From GCA-2737725 sp033763995 (GTDB lineage Bacteria > Pseudomonadota > Alphaproteobacteria > Rhodospirillales > Rhodospirillaceae), in the NCBI GenBank assembly GCA_033763995.1, contig JANRJL010000008.1:62001-126000 (forward strand): a DNA stretch of 64,000 bases, written 5' to 3'. Shown here piece by piece: positions 7,458 to 15,536 of the stretch (position 1 is the stretch's first letter; every line of letters begins with the position of its first letter). Both the position numbers and the translations under genes were made by a program. The notes beneath the pieces are model-generated. The model was not told the DNA's origin. It ran no database searches and saw nothing but the letters and a program-made list of their open reading frames with translations.

Positions 7458-9656
7458 ATGAACGTCATGACCTTAGCTTCACCGCACACCCTCAGCCGCC
7501 GTGGCGCCGTGGCCGCCTTGGCGCTGGCGGGCGGCGGCCTGGTGTTGGGCGTGCCGCTGGCGCGGGCCCAGGCCCAGAAGAAAAACTTCGGCCCCGGCGG
7601 TCCCGCCGAGGCGTTTCAATATTGGCTCGCGATCGACTCTGGCGGCATCGTCACGGTGGGCGTGCACCTGGCCGAGATGGGCCAGGGGGTGACCACCGCC
7701 CTGCCGCAACTGGTGGCCGAGGAGCTCAACGTGCCCTGGGCCGACGTGCGCTTTACCTTCCCGCCCAACGGCAAGGTTTACTACAACCGCGGCTACGGCC
7801 CCTTCCAGGAAAGCACCGGCGGCAGTTCCACCATTCGCGGCCAGTTCCAGATGTTCCGCGAAATCGGCGCCACCGCCCGCGAGATGCTCAAGGCCGCCGC
7901 CGCGCAAGAGTGGAAAGTTTCCGTCGCTGAGGTCACGGCCGATCAAGGCCGCGTGGTTCACGCCGCTTCGGGCCGTTCGCTGGGCTATGGCGCACTCGCT
8001 GAAGCGGCTTCGCGCATGGCCCCGCCGACGGACGTGCCGCTCAAGCCCAAGGAACAATGGACGCTTTTGGGCAAGCCGCTGCCGCGCCTCGACACGTCGG
8101 CCAAGGTCGACGGCTCGGCGCAGTTCGGCACCGACGTGATGCTGCAGGGCATGCTGGTGGGCGCCATTCGCATGTGCCCGGTGTTCACCGGCAAACTGAA
8201 ATCCGTCGACCCCGCGCCCGCGTTGGCGGTCAACGGCGTGGCGCAGGTCGTCACTCTCGACAACGCCGTGGTGGTGCTGGGTTCGGGCTATTGGCCGGCG
8301 CACAAGGGCCTGCAGGCGCTGGCGCCCGAGTGGGACTTGGGCCCCCGCGCCGGCTACGACATGGCGGCCCTCAAGGCCGATCTCGACGCGGGCGTGAACA
8401 ATCCCACCGCGCCGATCCTGCATTCCAAAGGCGACGTGGACGGTGCGCTGCAGTCTGCCAAAACGAAACTCACCTTCGACTACGACGCGCCTTATCTGGC
8501 CCATGCCTGCATGGAGCCCATGAACGCGACTGCTTTCGTGCGCGCGGGCGCCATCGACATCTGGATGCCGGGGCAAAGCCACACCAATGTCATCGACGGC
8601 GTGGCGGCGGCGCTGCAAGTGGATGCCTCGATCATTCGCGTCCACCGCACCTTCATGGGCGGCGGTTTCGGCCGGCGCGGCGAGGCCGACGTGGCGGTGC
8701 AAGCGGCGCTCGTGTCCAAGGCCGTGGGCGTGCCGGTGAAACTGATCTGGTCGCGCGAGGAAGACATCCGCCACGACTACTATCGCCCGGCGGCGAAGAT
8801 GCGTTTCACGGTGGCGCTGGACGAGGCGGGCCTGCCCACGGCGATGGACATCGCCAGCGCCTGCCCCTCCATGGCGCTGCGACGGTTTCCGCGCTCCGTC
8901 AAGGACGGCAAGGACATGTCCCATGTCTCGGGCATCGCCGAGAGCCCCTATGCCGTCGCCGCCTTGCGCATGCGCTCGGCCATCGTCGACAACGGCGTGC
9001 CGGTAGGCTACTGGCGCGCGGTCAACCACAGCCAGAATTTGTTCTTCCGCGAGTCGGTGATCAACGATCTGGCGATGCGCGCCGGCGCCGATCCCATCGC
9101 CTACCGGCGCAAGCTGCTGGCCGATCAGCCGCGCTTTCTGGCGCTGCTCGACGCCATTGAAGACTTAAGCGACTACAAGACGCCATTGACCGCCAAGCCG
9201 GGCGTGCGCCGCGCGCGCGGCATGGCGCTCAACAACTCCCACGGCTCCCTGTGCGCCCAAGTGGCCGAAGTCAGCGTCGTCGCCGACAACGCGTTCACCG
9301 TCGACCGGGTCAGTTGCGTCATCGACGTGGGCGTCGTCGTCAACTCCGGCATCGTCGCGGCGCAGATGGAAAGCAGCATCCTCGACGGCCTCTCGGCGGC
9401 GCTGTTCGGCGAAATCACGCTGGCTCACGGCGCGGCGGTGGAGGGCAACTTCGACCGCGTGCGGTTCCTGAAGTTGGCCGAAGCCCCCGATGTGCATGTG
9501 GTGGTGCGCGAGTGGCCGGGTGCGAACCCCGGCGGCGTGGGCGAGCCGGGCCTGCCGCCCATCGCGCCCGCCGTCACCGACGCCTTGGCCCGCGCCACCG
9601 GGCAGCGCTTGCGCGCCCTGCCCATCGTCAAGCAAACTGCTGGCTTTAGTGTTTAG
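7458..9656 (+). CDS. Xanthine-dehydrogenase-family molybdenum hydroxylase, large subunit (IorB-like)
   Basis: A 732-residue protein like the large subunit of isoquinoline 1-oxidoreductase and related exported aldehyde dehydrogenases. A twin-arginine signal (SRRGAVAALAL, cleavage near ARAQA) indicates periplasmic export. Mo-cofactor motifs include GQGVTTALPQLVAEEL, GGGFGRRGEADVAVQA and GVGEPGLPPIAPA, whose Glu is the usual catalytic base. The partner [2Fe-2S] subunit (IorA) and a cytochrome are not adjacent, so it is an orphan or uses a distant partner. The preferred start is the ATG at 7458, although a GTG lies just before it and another ATG is at 7467. The Shine-Dalgarno sequence is weak for all three. 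Confidence 0.88.
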   Translation: MNVMTLASPHTLSRRGAVAALALAGGGLVLGVPLARAQAQKKNFGPGGPAEAFQYWLAIDSGGIVTVGVHLAEMGQGVTTALPQLVAEELNVPWADVRFTFPPNGKVYYNRGYGPFQESTGGSSTIRGQFQMFREIGATAREMLKAAAAQEWKVSVAEVTADQGRVVHAASGRSLGYGALAEAASRMAPPTDVPLKPKEQWTLLGKPLPRLDTSAKVDGSAQFGTDVMLQGMLVGAIRMCPVFTGKLKSVDPAPALAVNGVAQVVTLDNAVVVLGSGYWPAHKGLQALAPEWDLGPRAGYDMAALKADLDAGVNNPTAPILHSKGDVDGALQSAKTKLTFDYDAPYLAHACMEPMNATAFVRAGAIDIWMPGQSHTNVIDGVAAALQVDASIIRVHRTFMGGGFGRRGEADVAVQAALVSKAVGVPVKLIWSREEDIRHDYYRPAAKMRFTVALDEAGLPTAMDIASACPSMALRRFPRSVKDGKDMSHVSGIAESPYAVAALRMRSAIVDNGVPVGYWRAVNHSQNLFFRESVINDLAMRAGADPIAYRRKLLADQPRFLALLDAIEDLSDYKTPLTAKPGVRRARGMALNNSHGSLCAQVAEVSVVADNAFTVDRVSCVIDVGVVVNSGIVAAQMESSILDGLSAALFGEITLAHGAAVEGNFDRVRFLKLAEAPDVHVVVREWPGANPGGVGEPGLPPIAPAVTDALARATGQRLRALPIVKQTAGFSV

Positions 9657-9772
9657 ACCCATGGCGCATGCAACGCTCCGTCATAAAAGCTTCACGATTT
9701 CGTCACAGAGTCATGATGGGTATGCACTAGACCCAGTTAACAGAAACTCCCGCTTGCGATAGGCAGCCCGCG

Positions 9773-10504
9773 ATGATGAACCAACCCGAACATACCGTGT
9801 CCTCCTACGACGCCGAGTTGGCCCAGCAGGAGCGCCGCGTGCTGGAAATGGGCGGCTTGGTGGAGGCGCAACTGGCCGCGGCCATGGACGCGCTGATGAA
9901 ACGCGACGCCGAGGCCGCCGAGCGCATCGTCGCCAAGGACGCCGCCGTCGACGAGTGCGACCGCAAGGTCGAGGCCGGCGCGCTCAGCATCCTCGCCCGC
10001 CGCCAGCCGGTGGCGAGCGACCTGCGCTACGTCTTCGGCACGATCAAGATGGCCGGCTCGCTCGAGCGCGTGGGCGATTACGCCAAGAACATCTCCAAGC
10101 GCACCATCGTGCTGGCGCAGCACCGCGACGTCGAGGTGCCCCCGGCCATGGGCACGCTGGGCGCCACGGTGCTCAAGATGCTGCGCGACGTGATGGATTC
10201 CTTCACCACGCGCGACGCGCGCAAGGCGGAATCGGTGTGGCAGCGCGATTGGGAAATCGACGAGCTCACCAACCGCATCCTGCGCCAGGTGGTGGCCGAC
10301 ATGAGCCGCGACGTGATCCGCAAGGGCAGCGACGGCGCCAACGCCGTCGAGGCGCAGACCCACCTGCTGTTCATCGGCAAGAACCTGGAGCGCGTCGGCG
10401 ACCATGCCACCAACATCGCCGAGGTCATCCAGTTTCAGCTCTCGGGCTCGTGGGCCTCGCTCGACCGGCCCAAGGCCGACGGCGCCATGAAAGTGGCGGA
10501 TTAG
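9773..10504 (+). CDS. phoU: Phosphate signalling protein PhoU
   Basis: A 243-residue, all-helical protein with two PhoU repeats. Metal-binding segments such as ERVGDYAKN (first half) and ERVGDHATNIAE (second half) are intact. PhoU links the Pst phosphate transporter to the PhoR/PhoB two-component system and represses the Pho regulon when phosphate is plentiful. Unusually, no pstSCAB or phoBR gene is adjacent in this window. Start codons at 9773 and 9776 are tandem ATGs. Confidence 0.93.
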   Translation: MMNQPEHTVSSYDAELAQQERRVLEMGGLVEAQLAAAMDALMKRDAEAAERIVAKDAAVDECDRKVEAGALSILARRQPVASDLRYVFGTIKMAGSLERVGDYAKNISKRTIVLAQHRDVEVPPAMGTLGATVLKMLRDVMDSFTTRDARKAESVWQRDWEIDELTNRILRQVVADMSRDVIRKGSDGANAVEAQTHLLFIGKNLERVGDHATNIAEVIQFQLSGSWASLDRPKADGAMKVAD

Positions 10505-10536
10505 ATAGAGATTCGCGGCCTTGCGATGCAGCGCCT

Positions 10537-10845
10537 TTACGCCGCGATCTTGAGCGGCTTGGCCCGCTGAATGCGGCGGCGCTGCTTCGGGCTATGCATC
10601 GCGTCCCACAAATCGCTGCGCCGCTGCGTGTTCAGCCAGAAATCGGCGCTATTGCCGAACACGCGGGCAAGGATCAGCGCGGTGGCGGCCGTCACCTTGC
10701 GGCGATCATTGCACAACTCATTGACGTGCTTGCGCTGCACGCCCATGGCCTGAGCCAGCGCGGCTTGGGTCAGGCCGATCTCCGCCATGAACTCCTCCGA
10801 CAGAATTTCACCGACGCTGGCAGGTTTGCGCTTGGTCATCAGCAT
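10537..10845 (-). CDS. higA: HigA-type antitoxin (XRE family)
   Basis: A 102-residue XRE-type helix-turn-helix protein of the HigA family: VGEILSEEFMAEIGLTQAALAQAMGV, with the recognition helix around RKHVNEL. It follows higB by eight bases, the usual toxin-first order of hig modules. The ATG at 10845 has a good GAGGG site five bases upstream. HigA neutralises HigB and with it represses the operon, presumably through the palindrome at 11174-11194. Confidence 0.92.
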   Translation of the reverse strand: MLMTKRKPASVGEILSEEFMAEIGLTQAALAQAMGVQRKHVNELCNDRRKVTAATALILARVFGNSADFWLNTQRRSDLWDAMHSPKQRRRIQRAKPLKIAA

Positions 10846-10853
10846 GGTTGCCC

Positions 10854-11150
10854 TCAATCGTAACTGTGGTCGTTCAGATGCAACTCGCGGGCTTCACCCG
10901 TTCCTGCGTTCCACCGGAAAATCAGGCGCCACCGGCGATTGACGCGGATCGAGTGAAAACCGTCCAGTGTGCCTTTGAGTTTCTCGAAGTGATTACTAGG
11001 CGGAATCCTCAAATCTTGATCGGTCTTGGCGTCATCGATCATCTGAATCTTGCGGAACAGCCGCGCTTCGATATCCGGCGGGATGCGTCGCGCTCTGACG
11101 TCATCGACAAAGAATTCGCGCAGCCAAGAATCCCGAAAACTGATGATCAT
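10854..11150 (-). CDS. higB: HigB-type toxin (RelE superfamily mRNA interferase)
   Basis: A 98-residue HigB/RelE-fold protein: IISFRDSWLREFF at the start, then LFRKIQMIDDAKTDQDLRIPPSNHFEKLKG and the core strand SIRVNRRWRLIFRW, which carries the basic residues usual for ribosome-dependent mRNA cleavage. It is complete and is the first gene of the higBA pair. Confidence 0.92.
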   Translation of the reverse strand: MIISFRDSWLREFFVDDVRARRIPPDIEARLFRKIQMIDDAKTDQDLRIPPSNHFEKLKGTLDGFHSIRVNRRWRLIFRWNAGTGEARELHLNDHSYD

Positions 11151-11173
11151 GGCGCCGTTCCGTCACTGAGTAT

Positions 11174-11194
11174 ATGTACCACTCTATGGTACAT
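11174..11194. promoter_or_regulatory. Operator palindrome of the higBA promoter
   Basis: A perfect inverted repeat, ATGTACCA-CTCTA-TGGTACAT, lies 24 bases upstream of the higB start and overlaps a plausible minus-strand -10 region (TACATA, complement of 11173-11178) with TTGCCC upstream (complement of 11197-11202). This is the expected place for HigA autoregulation. Confidence 0.8.
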
Positions 11195-11222
11195 CCGGGC
11201 AAGTCCGGTCATGGCGCCCGAA

Positions 11223-12065
11223 TCACGCGGCCAAGGCGCGGCCCAACCCCCGCGCCACCAGGGTCATCTTGCAGATGTTGGCCGGGAAGCGGTCGATCAG
11301 TTCCTTGAGCGTGTCGACCACCGCCGTGTCGGGCGGGGCGAGCCGCGTCGCCGGGCAATCGAAATAGATCATGCGCGCCGGGCCGTGGGCGTCGCGTTCC
11401 AGCACCTGGGCGCGATCCTGCAGTTGGCCGGACGCGATCGGCGGCGTCAGGCGCGCGTGCAGCAGGTCGAGAAACGCGGGCCAGGCACCGAAGTGGCGAT
11501 AGAACGACGGAATCACCGGCCCGTCGCCCCCGTGCAGTTGGCGCGCCAGGCGCCGGAGCGCCTCGCGCGTGGCGGCGGGCGCGCTGGCCAAGTCGACCAT
11601 GGGCGGCAGCGCGGTCAGGGTCGCGGGCGTGGGCCGCGCCGCGAGACCGCGCTGGGGCTTGCGCCGCAGACGCGCCTCGACGGTTTCCTCCAGCACGAAG
11701 CGCAGGGCCTCGAGCGCGATGAGATTGGCGGGGTTGGCCTTGCCGTAAGCCGCGCAGGTGGCGGCGACGCCCGCGCGCGCGGCCGCGTCGAGGCCGCAAG
11801 CGCCGAGATCGGCGGGCGTCAGGTTCAGCGCAATGTCGGGCACCTCGGCCACGAGCCCCTCGGCCGCCGCGCGCAGCGAACCCGAGACATAAGCGGGACC
11901 AAGGTGCGCCCAAACCCACTCCAGGCACCCGGGCACGGTGGCCATGTTGCGGAAGATCAAATTCACCATGGGCACGCCGAGGGCATTTCGGAGATCGGCG
12001 TAAATCTCGGCGATCGCGCCGGTGGCCTCGGACTCCTTGATCTCGGCGAGGGCGGTGTCGGCCAT
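11223..12065 (-). CDS. DehI-like halocarboxylic acid dehalogenase family protein
   Basis: A 280-residue cytosolic protein resembling the DehI (group I 2-haloacid dehalogenase) family: EIKESEATGAIAEIYADLR, GVPMVNLIFRNMATVPGCLEWVW, and a repeated helical half around GPVIPSFYRHFGAWPAFLDLLHA. DehI proteins contain two pseudo-repeats of about 130 residues, consistent with this layout. Many family members are annotated from similarity alone, so dehalogenation here is a family inference. It is flanked by higBA and a cyclic-di-GMP gene and has no evident operon partner. Confidence 0.72.
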   Translation of the reverse strand: MADTALAEIKESEATGAIAEIYADLRNALGVPMVNLIFRNMATVPGCLEWVWAHLGPAYVSGSLRAAAEGLVAEVPDIALNLTPADLGACGLDAAARAGVAATCAAYGKANPANLIALEALRFVLEETVEARLRRKPQRGLAARPTPATLTALPPMVDLASAPAATREALRRLARQLHGGDGPVIPSFYRHFGAWPAFLDLLHARLTPPIASGQLQDRAQVLERDAHGPARMIYFDCPATRLAPPDTAVVDTLKELIDRFPANICKMTLVARGLGRALAA

Positions 12066-12088
12066 GTCGGCGTGCGGTTGACCCGTGG

Positions 12089-13756
12089 TTAGGCGCTGAT
12101 CTTGGTCAGCATCTTCTCGAAATCCACCGCCGAGAGCGGCTTGGAGTAGTAGTAGCCCTGAATGCTATCGCAGCCGTTGTCGCGCAGGAAGTCGACGTGC
12201 TCCAAGATCTCGGCGCCCTCGGCCACCACCTCCAGGTTCAGCCCGCGCGAGAGGCCGATGATGGCGCGCGCGATCTCGGCGGTGTTCTGGTTGTCCTGGA
12301 CGTCGCGCACGAAGGCGCGGTCGATCTTCAGCGTGGTGATGGGAAACCGCCCCAGGTACGACAGGCTCGAATAGCCCGTGCCGAAATCGTCGATCGACAG
12401 CCCGCAGCCCAGGTCGCGCACCTTCTGCATGCGCGCGATGGCCGCGTCGATGTCGTTCATCAGCATGCTTTCGGTGATCTCCAGTTCCAGCCATTTGGCG
12501 TCGAGGCCGCAGGCGGACAAGTTGGCGACGACCTTGTCGAGCAAATCCTTGGCGCGGAATTGGTGGGCCGAGACGTTCACCGACATCTTGATGGGCTCGT
12601 AGCCCTTGTCCTGCCAGGCCTTGGTCTGGCGGCAGGCTTCGCGCATCACCCAGGTGCCGATATCGACGATCAGGCCGGTTTCCTCGGCCACGGGAATGAA
12701 CTCGCCGGGGCCGATCATGCCGCGCTTGGGGTCCATCCACCGGATCAAGGCCTCGCCGCCCTTCACCTGGTTGGTCTTGGGGTTGACCTTGGGTTGGTAG
12801 AACAGCACGAACTCATTGTTGGCCAGCGCGCCGCGGATGCGCTTTTCCAGCTCCAGGCGATTTTTCGCCTTGGTGTTCATGTCGGAGGCGAAGAAGCGGT
12901 ATTGGTCGCCGCCCGCCTGCTTGGCGAAGGACATGGCCGACAGCGAGCCCTTGAGCAGTTCGTCGAAATCCTTGCCGTCGGTGGGGAAGATCGACAGGCC
13001 CACGGACAAGGTCGCGAAAATGTCCTCGTCCTTGAGCCGGAAAGCCTTGCGCATGCCGTTCAAGACTTTCTCGGCCACGATCACGCTGTCGTCGATGGCC
13101 GAGATCGGCGTCATGACCGCGAACTTGTCGCCGTCCAAACGCGCCGCGGTGTCGGACTGGCGCACGACCTTGCTCAGCCGCTCGCCCAGCTCCTTCAGCA
13201 GTTGATCGCCGGCGGCGTAGCCCAGGCCCTCGTTGATGACGGTGAAGCGGTCGATGCCCATCACCAGCATGGCGATGGACTTGTTGGCGCGCTTGGCGGT
13301 GAGGATGTTCTGCTCGACGCGGTCGGCCAGCAGGCTGCGGTCCGGCAGGCCCGTGAGCGGGTCATGGCCCACCTTGCGCGTGGCCCCCATCGTCGCGTCG
13401 CTCTGGAACGTCTCGGACAAAATCAATGCCACGTACTGGCTGGGCACGCCGGTGCCGTCCAGCACCGGGGTCATGGTGAGCGAATGCAGTTGCGCCTTGC
13501 CGTCGGCATGCTTGGAGCGCACCGAGTCGTAGTGCTGGCGCTGGGTTTGCGTCCACAGCGCGTCGCAGAACGCCGTGTCGTTATGCTCGGCGAACAGCTC
13601 GCGCGCGTTCATGCCCTCGAGCCGGCCGACCTCGTGACCCGTGAGTTTGGCAAAGGCGGGATTGGCGCGCTGAATGACGCCTAAGCGGTCGGTCACCATC
13701 ACGGCATCCGACGTGGCGTCCAAGACCGCCTGGAACAAAGCGTCGTGCTGCGTCAT
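12089..13756 (-). CDS. PAS-GGDEF-EAL protein, probable c-di-GMP phosphodiesterase with degenerate GGDEF
   Basis: The 555-residue cytosolic protein has a PAS sensor (about 5-115), a GGDEF domain (about 130-295) and an EAL domain (about 305-552). The GGDEF signature reads LDGDKF at 207-212, so cyclase activity is probably lost and the domain may sense GTP. The EAL domain keeps its catalytic set: EAL 335-337, the Asn in NVSAHQF, Glu in EITES, DDFGTGYS at 456-463, K477, and E513 in VAEGAE, so cyclic-di-GMP hydrolysis is likely. The ATG at 13756 follows AGGGG. An earlier GTG at 13801 is possible but adds only a basic stretch. No transmembrane segment is seen. Confidence 0.9.
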   Translation of the reverse strand: MTQHDALFQAVLDATSDAVMVTDRLGVIQRANPAFAKLTGHEVGRLEGMNARELFAEHNDTAFCDALWTQTQRQHYDSVRSKHADGKAQLHSLTMTPVLDGTGVPSQYVALILSETFQSDATMGATRKVGHDPLTGLPDRSLLADRVEQNILTAKRANKSIAMLVMGIDRFTVINEGLGYAAGDQLLKELGERLSKVVRQSDTAARLDGDKFAVMTPISAIDDSVIVAEKVLNGMRKAFRLKDEDIFATLSVGLSIFPTDGKDFDELLKGSLSAMSFAKQAGGDQYRFFASDMNTKAKNRLELEKRIRGALANNEFVLFYQPKVNPKTNQVKGGEALIRWMDPKRGMIGPGEFIPVAEETGLIVDIGTWVMREACRQTKAWQDKGYEPIKMSVNVSAHQFRAKDLLDKVVANLSACGLDAKWLELEITESMLMNDIDAAIARMQKVRDLGCGLSIDDFGTGYSSLSYLGRFPITTLKIDRAFVRDVQDNQNTAEIARAIIGLSRGLNLEVVAEGAEILEHVDFLRDNGCDSIQGYYYSKPLSAVDFEKMLTKISA

Positions 13757-13894
13757 CGCGACGGTTAGGCCCCTGATAACACGTGTCTTTTTGCGCGCCA
13801 CCGGGCGCGGGCGAGGCCTTTATACCCCGCGCGCGGGGGCTTGGGGAGGGGGGCGGAGGTGCGCGGACAGGCGTCGCCGTTTATGTGCGCGGGC

Positions 13895-14470
13895 TCAGGT
13901 GCGCGGGCGGTCGCAAAAGCGGTCGTAGGCCTCGCCGTGGGCGGCCAGGCCCTTGTCGATCATGGCCTGCATCAGGAAATCGCCGACGTTGGCCATGCCG
14001 ACGAAGATGTCGGGTCGCACGCCGAGCACGCCGGCCAGCAGCCCCGCGCGCACGTCGGGCGAACTCGCGTCGAACAGCGCGCGGCACTTTTTCACCGACA
14101 GCGAGGCGATCTGATCGTGGTCGTGACTGTCGGCCAGGATGCGCGCGGCGACCGTCATGGCGGTGAAGTCCAGCAGGCCCGGCGACAGGCGCTCGACCTT
14201 GGCCAGCAATTTCGTGCTCTCGCCCTTGTCGAGCTTGGCGACCGGGGCCGAGTAGGCGCGCGAGATGCGCAGCTTGGCGTAGGAGACGTCGCGGCGCACG
14301 CTGGTCTTGGCGGTCCATTCCGACTCGGTCATGAGCGTGGCTTCGGGAAACTCGGTCTCGACGCCATTTTCCGCCGAGCAGTAAACCAAGCCGGCCTCGA
14401 CGTCCTCGACGATGTAGGCGGTGCCGTCCTTCGAGTACGCCGTCGCGCCGCGCGGAAACTTCGAGGCCAT
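13895..14470 (-). CDS. Conserved-looking hypothetical protein
   Basis: A 191-residue soluble protein I do not recognise. The N-terminal ~50 residues look like a small beta domain (FPRGATAYSKDGTAYIVEDVEAGLVYC). The rest is helical and charged, with LLAKVERLSPGLLDFTAMTVAARILAD and LFDASSPDVRAGLLAGVLGVRPDIFVGMANVGDFLMQAMIDKG. The ATG at 14470 has GGAGAG a few bases upstream. It lies between the EAL gene and the TPR genes with spacers on both sides, so it is probably transcribed alone. Codon use looks like that of its neighbours. Confidence 0.75.
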   Translation of the reverse strand: MASKFPRGATAYSKDGTAYIVEDVEAGLVYCSAENGVETEFPEATLMTESEWTAKTSVRRDVSYAKLRISRAYSAPVAKLDKGESTKLLAKVERLSPGLLDFTAMTVAARILADSHDHDQIASLSVKKCRALFDASSPDVRAGLLAGVLGVRPDIFVGMANVGDFLMQAMIDKGLAAHGEAYDRFCDRPRT

Positions 14471-14609
14471 GGACTCTCCGGTGTTGAAGCGGGCCAGAAT
14501 TGAGACGGGCCGGGGGTGATTCGGGCGCACCATACGCCGGGTCAATTTGAATAGATACCGCGAATAGAGACCGCGGAAATGGTCGGTTTTTGGGCCTTTC
14601 AGGCGACCC

Positions 14610-15536
14610 TCACGAGGGGATCGCGCCGTCTTGGGTTTGGGGAAACCGCTGGATGTCGTCGCTGCCGGGTTTGGCCCGAGGGCGGACAGGCGGAGCGTCA
14701 TCGGGCCTGGGGCGTGGCCGCAAGGTCGTGTCGCACTTGGCGATTTCGGCCGCGGCGTGATGGGGGATTTTCAATTCGTGCAGCAGCGCCGTGCGCAGCA
14801 CGCAGTAGGTCTTCCGGTTCGGCCAGCGTGCAAGCAACGCCTCGGCGGCGGTCAGCGCCTCGCGAAAGCGCTCGGTTTCGAGATAGATCGCGAGTTAGAG
14901 CTGGCGCCAATTTTCCGGCGAGTCTCGTCCGGCGCCGGCAATGGCGGAGCGGATCGACGCCAGCGCGTCGTCGTGGCGTCCCAACTGGAAGTATGCCGTC
15001 GCCAGCAAGGCCTCTTGCGGCGGCGTGACGTTCACGGTGAACCTGCGCCGTCCCTCGAGGATGATCACGGCTTTCTCGTAATCCTCGATCACCATGTAGA
15101 GTTGGCCGATGTTGTGAAGCGTGGCCGCGATTTTCTCGAGCGGCAGTCCCACGCCCCGGTCGGGGTCCGATTCATCGAGGCTGGCGAGAAACGACTCGAT
15201 GGCGCCCCGATAATTGCTCCGCTCGGCCTGTTGATAGGCAAGACTTTGCCAGATGGTGGCGCGCTCGTAAGGCGTGAGCCGCGGATCCGAGAGAACGATG
15301 CGATAGGCCGCCTCGGCCTCGCGCTGGGCAGCCTTGCGCGCCATGGCCTCGGCGGTGCGGATGTAGGTGCGCGCGCGCTCGCTCAAGTGCTGTTGGGCTT
15401 GGGGCAAGACGTCGTGGTACCCGAACGCCGGCTTCGGCGGCGCTGGCGGTGGCACGGGCGTGTTTGGCTGCGCGCACGCCGCGAGTAAGGCCGCACTCAA
15501 CGCTACGTTCGCTGCAAACATCTTGCCCATCGTCAC
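14610..15536 (-). pseudogene. TPR lipoprotein gene interrupted by an in-frame stop
   Basis: The frame opens with GTG at 15536, overlapping the upstream TPR stop, and encodes a lipoprotein signal (ALLAACAQ) and TPR units (TIWQSLAYQQAERSNYRGAIESF, ATLHNIGQLYMVIEDYEKAVIILE). It hits TAA at 14895-14897 after ENWRQL. The same frame then continues with LAIYLETERFREALTAAEALLARWPNRKTYC to 14610. The paralogue at 24380-25696 reads ENWYQLELAIYLERENYKEA at this point, so the TAA replaces a Glu codon. Without it the product would be about 308 residues. It is either a recent nonsense mutation, giving a truncated 213-residue protein, or a base-call error. Confidence 0.85.

Noticed and set aside
7479..9029. 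Long antisense open frame (516 codons) opposite the molybdenum hydroxylase
   Set aside because: It has low-complexity composition rich in His/Arg/Gly and no family features. It is a by-product of high GC in the real gene, as are similar antisense frames at 12197-13684, 44205-45887 and 47085-48869.
9690..9720. Possible Pho box before phoU (CGTCAC...GTCATG)
   Set aside because: The two GTCA cores are not 11 bases apart as in a Pho box.
13825..13838. Self-complementary CCCCGCGCGCGGGG
   Set aside because: Too short and of simple GC composition; no T-run follows on either strand.
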